Below are positions 50,525-59,046 of a stretch of DNA of 64,000 bases, one piece after another (position 1 is the stretch's first letter; each line of letters begins with the position of its first letter). The translations under genes were made by a program, and so were the position numbers. The notes below the pieces were generated by a model. It was given only the letters and a program-made list of their open reading frames with translations, was not told where the DNA came from and did no database searches. The stretch is from Pezicula radicicola (lineage: Eukaryota; Ascomycota; Leotiomycetes; Helotiales; Dermateaceae): contig PDUO01000043.1 of NCBI GenBank assembly GCA_003008705.1, positions 97,307-161,306 on the forward strand, given 5' to 3'.

Positions 50525-51519
50525 ATAACGTCCGTCCCTACGTAGCGAGACGCACTGTATAGCGAGACAAACTATCGATACTTTACACTCAAACAATTCT
50601 AAATTTGTAAATCCGCTGAACATTCTCGTGTTTTTGTATTAGTCATTTTGAGTGAATATTTCTGAACAGTCTAAACTCTGGCTACTCTAAAAATTATGAT
50701 CGCATCGTCGCCGTCACGCCTAGTTGCGGAGGTTGTTAATTTAGAGTAAAATAGGACCTCTGACCTATAGCACTCTCACGGACTCTTAAAGCCTTTTAAA
50801 CTCGTAGAATCGTTTAATTTAGGCTTCTAATCCTTACCACGATACTGAACAATGGTGATCAGCCTCGTGGCGATCAGGAAGTACTTTGTCATATAATATC
50901 GCCACTTAGGTTGGTACCTCCTAATCAAGCGATCAAGGGTCCTGATCAAACTGCGCCGTGGCTATAGTAAACTTCGGTAAATCTGCGTCCCACCTGTGGG
51001 TCAGAGGATGTCGGAAAAAGGGATTCTTCGGGCAAGGCGTCCGCTCCGGTTCCTATCACGTGTGTCAGCCTCAGGCGAAAACGACCTTCTGACCTCACAG
51101 ATCTCTCGACAGTCTTGAAGTAGGATCCTCTGGACAGACAAGAATCGACATACATCTGAAACAAGATCCTAATCCACGCAAGTCTCATCATACAGCCAAT
51201 ATTCACTTCCGCTGCCCCCTCCATCGAAGCAGCCGTATACCATCACGAATTCGATCCAACAACCCCGCAGAAGCCTTCGTATAACTCAGAACGAAGTGAG
51301 TTATCTTTTCGAACAGTGTTTAGAGCTATAGAATAGACCATTAATTCTCTAAATACAGATCGTCTCCTCTTCGAGCCTCTTCGAGCCACCTCTCCTCTGA
51401 AGGCTACGTCTCTCGCATCACGATCCGCTTCGTGTGAAGATTCTCTCGGCGACAATCAATTCCAACCAACTTCCCTCACTCTATCGATTTCACATCTTGA
51501 CAACAGAACGTCTCCCTAG

Positions 51520-52216
51520 GGTGATCATATACACCACAATCAAAACATTGCAACGTAACTTCGTCACTGACCCGGAAAGATAGCTGGGTCAAAGCATATA
51601 CTTCGAGAAACTGTTCTCTGGGAAATGGGGTGATGAACAGGAGGATAGCTCATACTTTATCGAAACCGACGCTCACATCTTTAAACACATCCTTCGGTAT
51701 CTTCGCACCGGAGTTCTTCCGGTCTTCTACGACAGAGGAAAAGGTCACGATTTCGCACTATATCAAGCTCTACTAGAAGAAGCAAAATACTTCGTCATTG
51801 AAAGACTAGAAAAATAGCTATACAAACGCAAATATTTGGAGGTTGTCAAAATCCATTATTTAGCTACCGAAACTCAAGACCGAGACTCTTACAACAAACA
51901 TACTACGTCTGATCCTAACGGCCGCACCTTCATGGTGGAGGATCGCTTTATTGAGATTACAACGACGGGCAACGTAGAGACTACAATAGTCCCTATGGTA
52001 CAACAACAGAACTCCTTCTACTGCCCTAACAGAAAGCATGGCAAAAGCAATGAAGAATATTGTAGGAGCTACATTGTACAAGCAAGAGACAACAAAATCC
52101 ATATAAATGGTGGCTGGAGAGAAGAGGACCAACTCAAGTGGTGCATTGTGCGGAAAGAAGTTGTTTTTAACCACGATCTCTGCATCAACGCGTATTTAGG
52201 AGATGCTCTGCCATGA
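51520..52216 (+). pseudogene. T1/KCTD-type BTB protein gene, two in-frame TAG codons
   Basis: One frame reads VIIYTTIKTLQRNFVTDPER, TAG, LGQSIYFEKLFSGKW..., DSSYFIETDAHIFKHILRYL, RTGVLPVFYDRGKGHDFALY, QALLEEAKYFVIERLEK, TAG, LYKRKYLEVVKIHY and continues to a stop at 52214-52216. This is the tetramerisation-type BTB fold found in KCTD-like proteins. The TAG at 51815-51817 follows LEK where the family usually has Trp (TGG to TAG, a G-to-A change); the TAG at 51581-51583 fits CAG or TGG. The frame is otherwise open for 230 codons. The C-terminal half has charged NRKHGKSNEEY and LKWCIVRKEVVF segments of unknown role. The upstream start is unclear. It lies inside the TIR-bounded element. Confidence 0.75.
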
Positions 52217-53132
52217 AAAGTACACTTTAGGTCCTAAAAAGTATTTCCATTCCATTCCCATGTGACTCACTTATCTGGTTTGATATTTGTTTTCTTCTAC
52301 GGCTTTTGAACCTTGTAGCAACTTCATCTCAGTCCGTGCGTCGTCTACAGTACGGTTTGGTTCTCAGTGAGTGAGGTATCTCGATAATTAGTCTTTGTTC
52401 TGCAGCTAGCTCTCAACCCTCTACCTCGCCACACGAATCGTTCCTCGAGAGTTCGATCGTAACGTGTAAAGATTCGAGCTCTTGAGTATGCGGCTGAGGC
52501 GCGCAGGCGAGCTTCTGGCGAAGTAGCGTCTCGACTTACTTGGTCATATGCTCCTGGGAATGGTTTGCTCTTAGCCAATCACTTTCGAAGGCTCCGTGCA
52601 GGCCGCAGGCTGGCACCTACTGTATGTGTGGAAGGAGACGAGAGAGCGCTGCCGCCTGCCGATAGAATGTTCGAGAAACCTGCACTTACGGTACACACGT
52701 GCCAAGACCTGAGAATCGTGGCTAAGTAAAATATAGCGAGACCGGGAGTGAACTTAGTAAATTATAACTCGGCTAATGTACATTACTAAGCACCAAAACA
52801 TGAGGCCGTCTCCTCATCACATCGGAGTAACTCCCGGACTACATTATTTTCCTCTTTAAGTATCTTTAAAATTTAGAGCTATATTCTTTGGATATATAAC
52901 CTTTCCCCAAGTACTCCGAATTTTAAAGAGGCTCTAATAGTCGCGATTAAGCAGGGGGAAACGACCGAAGCGGCGATCAGTGGCGTCATTAAAACAATTG
53001 ATAGCATAGCCAACCATAGTCTTTTTCTTGTTACTAAGTGGTTTCCTTAGGGGAAAATAGTTATAGAAAGTGGTATATTAATAACAACTTCGTAGACTTA
53101 CTAAGAAAACATTTATGATTCCAAAACTATAG
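52217..53132. other. Interior of the TIR element right of the BTB relic; no gene seen
   Basis: GC-balanced at 52220-52720, then more AT-rich. A minus frame at 52578-52345 has no family features. A small imperfect inverted repeat (CCGGGAGT...ACTCCCGG, 52743-52840) is present. No transposase is found. Confidence 0.4.
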
Positions 53133-53239
53133 ATTCGTCTCGTGACAGGGTGCGTCTCGCTACGCAGGGACAGACGTTAGTCAATGATCATTAAAATATA
53201 ATCACTCAACCTCTATATATGTTTTTTAGAGGAAGATAT

Positions 53240-53781
53240 ATAACTTAACCTCTTTCTCGGTAAATAAAGTCCTATTTTCCTCCCTTTCTTCTCTCAATTG
53301 AGTACTCATCAGACCATTTCCATCTCTTCTAAAATACAAGAGGCATTCCATCATATTTCAAAGCCTATACTAGCCTAGCAGCAGCTCTTTCTGGTGTAAG
53401 GAGTGGCCTTTTCTTGTATCTCCACTTTTGTATACCTGATTTCTTCAAAAATCAATATATAGTCTTCTTTTTAACTTCAGGATAGATAGTTGCAACTAAT
53501 TGAGCTGCTGTTATCTTTGGATCTATTGCAATTGTTCGAAATATCATCCTTTTGGTCCTCTCTGTAAGCTTAGGAGGCTGTCCGGTTCGTGGGTTTAAGA
53601 TGCCAGAGGTCTGGTTAGGTACATTTATAAAGATCTGGCGACAGGTTCCTGGCCTTAGGTTTTCCTGCTCCCCAATAGCTACATAGGATACACCATGATT
53701 CCGGGCGCCTACTACTCGATTCCGAGTGCCAGGAGACACCTCTCCTAGTGCTGGGCGAGGGGTATTCGGTGCTCTAGGCAT
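53240..53781 (-). mobile_element. Tc1/mariner-type transposase remnant (N-terminal part)
   Basis: From the ATG at 53781 the minus strand codes MPRAPNTPRPALGEVSPGTR, then a helix-turn-helix region (VSYVAIGEQENLRPGTCRQI), GRPPKL-like GQPPKLTERTKRMIFRTIA and DPKITAAQLVATIYPEVKKKTIY. A TGA follows (CGA to TGA), and the same frame goes on: FLKKSGIQKWRYKKRPLLTP, ERAAARLV, TAG, ALKYDG, TAG, KRWKWSDEYSIER, TAG, DFIYRERG. This is the DNA-binding half and start of the DDE domain (WSDE with the first Asp) of fungal Tc1-like transposases. The rest is missing near the TIR ending at 53177. Minus-strand sequence left of 50527 reads FLYLDNVLIAHK-like, which might be the other half split by insertion of the TIR element; this is tentative. 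Confidence 0.8.
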
Positions 53782-53965
53782 TTCATTGTAGAGGGTAGGA
53801 GGGGGGAATATTCGGTAATTCGGGTGTTTCGAAAAAAAAGCACAGACTAATGTCTATATACTGTAGGAATAAATTAGAGATAGTTAACAATGAGACTGGA
53901 TTATTAATAATAGAGTTATATTATTTTAGGGTGAGATATTTGTGATTTAGTTGTAAATACCAAAT

Positions 53966-53999
53966 ATGACAGGGATTCTCGCCTCGCAGGGACGTCGTT
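53966..53999 (-). repeat. Related terminal inverted repeat (right-end orientation)
   Basis: Reverse complement AACGACGTCCCTGCGAGGCG followed by AGAATCCCTGTCA, flanked by TA at 54000-54001. It resembles the TIRs at 50528 and 53177. It lies about 185 bp upstream of the transposase start and is probably the 5' terminus of that Tc1-type element. I could not find its partner. Confidence 0.6.
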
Positions 54000-54111
54000 T
54001 AGAATGTAAAAGATAAAGTAGTTAACTGGATTATAAGGCGAAAATGGCTTGAAAAGTATTTCTGATTGAGATATTTAAATATTTAGTTGGGGTGACAGGG
54101 GTCACGCTTCG

Positions 54112-54146
54112 GTCTGTAGGGATTTTCGCTTCACAGGGACGTCATC
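54112..54146 (-). repeat. Second related TIR-like end
   Basis: Reverse complement GATGACGTCCCTGTGAAGCG followed by AAAATCCCTAC, flanked by TA at 54147-54148. It has the same GACGTCCCTG.GA.GCGA core as the repeat at 53966-53999. It may be the end of another element of the family, now solo. Confidence 0.55.
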
Positions 54147-54148
54147 TA

Positions 54149-54663
54149 CTCCGTGGGGGTCCGCGCCAAAAGTGGGAATACTGCCTGGAGGATTTGGCTG
54201 ACACTCCTACCTCAGAGTTAAGGACTCAAGCGGCTACGACACGTAATACATTCGCTAACCCAACTTAAGGCAGATTCTGGCTCCTGGATTGTGTCCTCTA
54301 CTTTATGCTTTACTTCGAAGTACGACTAATATCCCCAAGATCGGTGCGTCTCATCGAAGCTGAGCCTCGAGAACCCCAGGCAAGCTCGACTAAAGAACGA
54401 CTAGTTCTTGCCCTCCACCTCAACAACTTCGTATACAGCCCGGCAACTTCATCTACACTAAAACAAAGAGAGCTGGATTATTTTAGCTACCTGGTAGGTT
54501 AAGACAGAGCTACAACACTTTTTGGCGACATCATCCCAGATACTAAGCTCTTCCGGTTACAGCTCCGCCATATCCTTTCAGCGTAGGATCAACGCAGTAA
54601 ACTATTGCCTCTGAAGTTACAGATCTTATCCTAATAAAACTAAAAGTAGGGATCATAGGTTAA
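54149..54663. other. GC-balanced sequence before the Gag remnant
   Basis: Probably the 5' part of the eroded Ty3-like Gag, since open stretches of fitting strand occur (for example 54305-54502), but no motif can be assigned safely. Confidence 0.35.
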
Positions 54664-54963
54664 AGATATATCCAATAAGAGAGACTTTGAAGCTGGTCAA
54701 CGACTACTTGAATTAAAACAGACCAGAACTACACGCGAATATACAAACGAATTCCGTACATCTGCGTCACACGCTGGCTGGAACGATGCTACTCTAAAAG
54801 TACATTTTTATAGAGGTCTCAGCGACGAGGTTAAAGATATCATTTGCATGGAGGACCGACCTAACAGCCTGGAAGAGTATATATAAAGTGCTCAAGTTAT
54901 AGACGAAAGAATCTCAGCACAGAAGGAAGAGAAACGGAAGGCTTACAGGCAGGGGGCTTCTTG
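54664..54963 (+). mobile_element. Ty3/gypsy Gag remnant
   Basis: The plus frame reads KDISNKRDFEAGQRLLELKQ, TRTTREYTNEFRTSASHAGW, NDATLKVHFYRGLSDEVKDI, then PNSLEEYI, TAA (CAA-type loss), SAQVIDERISAQKEEKRKAY. This is the EY...F..L...W......FYRGL...VKD...EY pattern of fungal Ty3/gypsy Gag capsid regions. No protease or reverse transcriptase follows, so it is an isolated fragment. Confidence 0.75.
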
Positions 54964-55389
54964 AATATGGTGGATATTCCAATACTTTAAACTAAGTAGA
55001 GCTTGGGTAAACCTTACGAAGATGATGGGATATATATCACGGAAGATGTAGTTGACCACCAATTATGTTCAGGGACTCGGGGAATATAGCCGGGAGGTAT
55101 TTTTCATCTATTTCTGCTTATAAAGTGATATTCCCATTTTTAATACTGTAACTAAAGTAATAACTACGATAATTTAGCTTACTGAACTAAGACCTTGTTT
55201 TTATGAACTAATGATGATATTAGATTCGGTAATTGGAGTACCTCGTTGACAGCTCTGCCTAGCTCCATCGCTCTTACTTTGGAACCCTGTCCTTCGATTA
55301 ATAGACGAAAGGACTTTGCCAACGAACTCATTGTGCCGGATTAGTTGCTTATACATAGCCAGACCTCCCGTGGACCGTTGCATTGCTCA
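54964..55389. other. Sequence between Gag remnant and SET-MYND relic
   Basis: No supported gene. It likely contains the eroded 3' end of the SET-MYND gene on the minus strand and the end of the Gag fragment on the plus strand. Confidence 0.35.
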
Positions 55390-57151
55390 GGGGAAATCCA
55401 ACATGACCTTTAAAATCATCCTAATCGAGAGAAAACAATCCATTCAAATCAGTATCCTTGAGAAGCTTACAGTCTGCTTTGTAGCCTTTCTCATTCCAGC
55501 CAGTACTCTGGCAGGCCTTATTGTAATAAGGTCAGCGTCTTAATCGAAGAGAAAAGGCTCAGATGACTACTTACTCCGTTACAGTACCAGAAAAGTGAGT
55601 ACTTGGCACACTTCTTTAAGGAAACCGCTTACCTATTACACCCGTGATATATTCTTGTACTATTCATTTCTATCGAGAATTTTTGGACCTGGTCGCTCAA
55701 TGCTAGCAACTCGTCTACTGACAGTGGAAATACCTGTAGGAACATATTGTATTATAATGGTGTATCAAGTATTTTCTTGATGGGAGTTGTAATAGTACCT
55801 TGATATTTGCGGGCTCTTCAAGTCGGATTCCCGGTTCAGAAAAGGCGAACATATGAAATTCTGTATAGAGAATTGCAATGGTGTATCCGTTCTGAATCAG
55901 TGAAGGGTCCAACTCACTGCCGCGGCCCTCTGTATAGAAGAAGAGCGGAACCGTCATGCCGTCAACGTCTTTAATGGTCATCTGTAGACGGAGTAATGTA
56001 CCGAAGTCGACAATCTCGGCCAGGAACAGCCAATGCCGTCGTGGTCGGTAAGTAACCTTGTCAACGCTTGTATAGAACTCGGGATCAATGTGATTCTCGT
56101 GTGGTAAATCATCGAAACCCGGGAATATCGCCCGATTGCGAAAATCTACCGGTTGTCCAGGTTGTTTTAGCTTCTCCCTCCTCCATAGCCAATCTTCGAA
56201 CTCTTTCGAGTTAAGTCCCTGAGGAACTTCATCCACGGTAGTCTTCCACTTCATCGACATCCTGTATAACTCATACTTCGAAGGATCCTGGGAAATCACT
56301 CTATATTGAAGCACTTGGGAGCTATCGTCGCCTTCGAGGATAATCCATCCAAGTACCGCCCGCTCAGCAAAAATTCGTGCCCTGGCGAGGTCTCCATTGG
56401 CAATGGCGACTTGTGCAGCGTCGATGAATACCCTTGGTAAACCGTTGTCATTTAGCCCCTGTTCATTGTAGAGTCGGATCTATTGATCAATATATCGAAA
56501 TATTCGTAGTGGAGCTGACAAGATCCCCATTATACCATTTCTACTAATGAGACCATCCAGCTTAAGGATCTCATCCAGCCTTCTATCGCTTTCTTGGCTC
56601 TGATCTGGTGGCAAGGAGCAAAGACGACACGAGTAGGTAAACCTGAATTTGCTTCGAAGAGCCTCTTGGCGGGTTTCGCGGTTGTTAAGGACACTAAAGT
56701 AGAAAATTGTAATCTCCTCGCCGTTCTTGATGTCTCGTTTTACATGGACGGTGTATCGATTGATGTTCTTGTTCCAGCTTTTCTGGGCATTGTTGTCGTA
56801 GGTATGATTAATGTAGTATGCATCAAGGAATATACCCGCTTCCCTTACACGGTCCCTAAAGGGAAGGGTGTTCGTTCGGGTGATTCCCAGGTACCGTGAG
56901 GTAGTATCGTTGTCATGAATATTATCCATAGAGAGGAAGGCTTGTCGTTGGTCCCGAGTGAGTACATCGACTTGTTTATTTATGGATACTCGTAAGGCCT
57001 GGGTGTCAGGAGCAGCTTCGGGCACTCTGATAATGGGCTCTTCAGAGAGGATACGCGTACCCATGGGGATCATTTATATGGCGACGAGTCCTTTACCCTT
57101 CCCTGGGACCTCCCGGAGTGTATACATTAGGTCAGTCACGGAGCTCGACAT
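55390..57151 (-). pseudogene. SET-domain / MYND-finger protein gene with at least four nonsense codons
   Basis: From the ATG at 57151 one frame reads MSSSVTDLMYTLREVPGKGK, GLVAI, TAA (57076-57074), MIPMGTRILSEEPIIRVPEA, ..., GIFLDAYYINHTYDNNAQKS, WNKNINRYTVHVKRDIKNGE, EITIFYF, ..., RLCSLPPDQSQESDRRLDEI, ..., YIDQ, TAG (56482-56480), IRLYNEQGLNDNGLPRVFID, and on to HWLFLAEIVDFGTLLRLQM and SEPGIRLEEPANIK. After an intron (55798-55734, GTACTA...CTACAG) the frame continues VFPLSVDELLALSDQVQ..., HGCNR, TAA (55631-55629), AVSLKKCAKYSLFWYCNG, and past another intron KACQSTGWNEKGYKADCK..., TAG (55423-55421). These are the SET core and a MYND zinc finger, as in SMYD-like methyltransferases. The SET motif NHSC reads NHTY, and two MYND cysteines read Tyr, all G-to-A type changes on the coding strand. 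The gene is dead; RIP-type damage is the likely cause. Confidence 0.85.
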
Positions 57152-58379
57152 TTTCGTGTATTATCCGTTCAATCCTGTATTTGAGTGGTAGATGGGCTAC
57201 CGTGTACTATCGAGGAATTAAAGACGATGTTGGAAGATAAGTTATAGAAGAGCTTGTAGACATTGTACGGCTTCCACTGGTGGGCGGCCTCCCCCGAATA
57301 TAGAAAACTATATAATATACTCAATAAAAGGATTGGCTAGGTCTAATACGTTAATACCCAATAGTATAGTAATATATCTTCAGCGGTGAGAGGCTCAAGA
57401 AACGTGTAGTAGTAGAGAAAAGCACGGAGGTAGATAGAGGAGTAAGATTTTAATAAGGCGAGGCCTCGTCTATTCGATGAAATGTCAAGATACGGACCAT
57501 GAACTTTGTAGCTTATCTTCCAATTGCTCTTGGACACGCATACCCGGCCAGTGAGGTACACAGGTCGATTTCACCGATCGATTATATATTGACATAATTC
57601 ACCTATGAAACTCTTTTTGACCTGAAGAGATCGATGAGCAATAAGTAGACAAAGGTAGAAAAGCCACATCTTACATTCCCAACTCGACAGACATATCAAA
57701 ACCGCATTATATTACAGTAGTTGAGATGACAACTCACTTTGAATAAAGAATAAGATGACTCGCTTCCCCGCACTAGATCGTTTCCGCTTATATATAGCGT
57801 CATCTACCGTGGGCTAGTAATACTTATACTAGACTATGACAACAAGTAGCGAGTAATCAAAGTAGAGGGTCGATGGTCGATGGTCTCAATTATACTAGGT
57901 ATATATTATATCCTGTAATCTAGTTCTAATTCACCTACTTTTCCGTCGTGATATCGTAAACCTCGTAATATCAATCCTAGGTAGGGATCATCGCAGCTGG
58001 CAATACATGTACCTTCCGAGACCCTGTCGCAGAAACCCCGGCCCCGGTTGTCCTACTTGGTTCAGGAGGCTCCTTGCTGTCCGTTACACTATATCAGGAA
58101 AACACTGTCTGAAGGCGAACCAGTAAAATATAACCCAGGGTAAGTATAGTACGAGTGTATATAATATATTTCCCTATATTAAGTCATCAAGTAATGGTAC
58201 TTATGAACTGTAGATACAAAGAAGTGAGGTTGTTATATATCCATGTATAATACGTTGGCCACTCAAGATATTTAGCTTCATGGCTGCTTGTCTGATATTG
58301 ATCTCCTTCTTAGTTCGTACTTTTAATTTCAATCCAACGAAATAATTGAGGGATATCTCATCAATGCCTGAGATCACTA
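57152..58379. other. Intergenic region without supported gene
   Basis: Moderately AT-rich. A short GC-richer piece at about 57990-58110 reads on the plus strand as AGNTCTFRDPVAETPAPVVL followed by LGSGGSLLSVTLYQENTV, which looks like coding remnant, but it has no start, no recognised family and no continuation. Minus frames at 57561-57343 and 58482-58201 show no features. Confidence 0.4.
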
Positions 58380-58625
58380 ATATCCCTCCCTGCGTAGCGA
58401 GACTCCCTGTATACCGAGACAGACCAATGAAATCGCAAGGATTCCGAATTTTTCTTTGTAATATTACTTTTAAACTAACCATAGTAAAAAGTATTCATAT
58501 TCAGATTTAGTAATATATTCATTATACTATTCCTCTTAATATAGTGATCTATTAATCTCGAAATTCATCCAATTTCATTGGTCTATCTCGGCGCACAGGG
58601 AGTCTCGCTACGCAGGGATAGACAT
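58380..58625. mobile_element. MITE, 246 bp, with TIRs of at least 50 bp
   Basis: The left end (ATATCCCTCCCTGCGTAGCG, then AGACTCCCTGTATACCGAGACAGACCAATGAAAT) and the reverse complement of the right end (ATGTCTATCCCTGCGTAGCG, then AGACTCCCTGTGCGCCGAGATAGACCAATGAAAT) pair over more than 50 bp with about half a dozen mismatches. Both ends are flanked by TA (58378-58379 and 58626-58627). It is too short to code for a transposase. The TIR core is shared with the 2.65-kb element at 50528-53177, so it is a non-autonomous member of the same Tc1/mariner-type family. Confidence 0.88.
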
Positions 58626-58730
58626 TATAATAGGTCCTTTTAAGACCACCAAACTCTCCTCTCTCAGATCAGATGAGTAATTAAATCTACTTGATGAGAT
58701 CGATATACTCAGCCGTTCCAGTAGATACCC

Positions 58731-59046
58731 AATATATTGAGTAAGTACCTTATATATAACCTATATACCTGGAATGGAACCGAACCTCTCCTATTCGTAA
58801 GTAAGAAGACCTACTCAACGGCTAGTAGAAGAATCTCTATCGACTATAAATCCTGTACTTCTCTGATCCAACAACGAGCCCCAATGTATACCTACTATAA
58901 TTTTATAGTTATCCTAACTTACCCCTTTAAAGGTAGCTTAGATGAAAAGTATAAGACTAGGGAGGTATTCCAAAAGTAGAGGTATATACTAGTAGCTATA
59001 ATTAGCCCCTAATACTAAAAATCATTAATATATATTTTTATTATAA
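58731..59046 (+). repeat. Dispersed repeat, copy 2 (more RIP-mutated)
   Basis: Matches 47060-47376 in the same orientation, with changes such as GTGAGCACC to GTAAGTACC, TTCACGGTCAT to TTTATAGTTAT and TTGGCCCC to TTAGCCCC, all in the direction and context of RIP. It directly precedes the RIP-eroded Ty3/gypsy region, so it could be, or contain, the 5' LTR of that element. A matching 3' copy would lie outside the window. Confidence 0.85.

Larger units (their letters stand above)
50528..53177. mobile_element. TIR-bounded DNA element, 2.65 kb, TA target duplication
   Basis: The left end 50528-50572 (starting ACGTCCGTCCCTACGTAGCG) and the right end 53133-53177 (reverse complement starting ACGTCTGTCCCTGCGTAGCG) form terminal inverted repeats of about 45 bp with a few differences. 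Each is directly preceded by TA on the outside, the target duplication of Tc1/mariner-type elements. The interior holds no transposase. Instead it holds a broken T1-type BTB gene. Similar TIRs occur at 53966-53999, 54112-54146 and in the MITE at 58380-58625, so a family of such elements is active or was active here. Confidence 0.7.

Noticed and set aside
50946..51455. Two minus-strand frames left of the T1-BTB relic
   Set aside because: No recognised features; compositional bias alone explains them.
52345..52578. Minus-strand 77-codon frame inside the TIR element
   Set aside because: It is arginine-rich without domain pattern and does not resemble a transposase.
57990..58110. GC-richer, protein-like plus-strand stretch (GNTCTFRDPVAETPAPV)
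   Set aside because: Too short, no start or end, no family recognised; noted only as a possible remnant.
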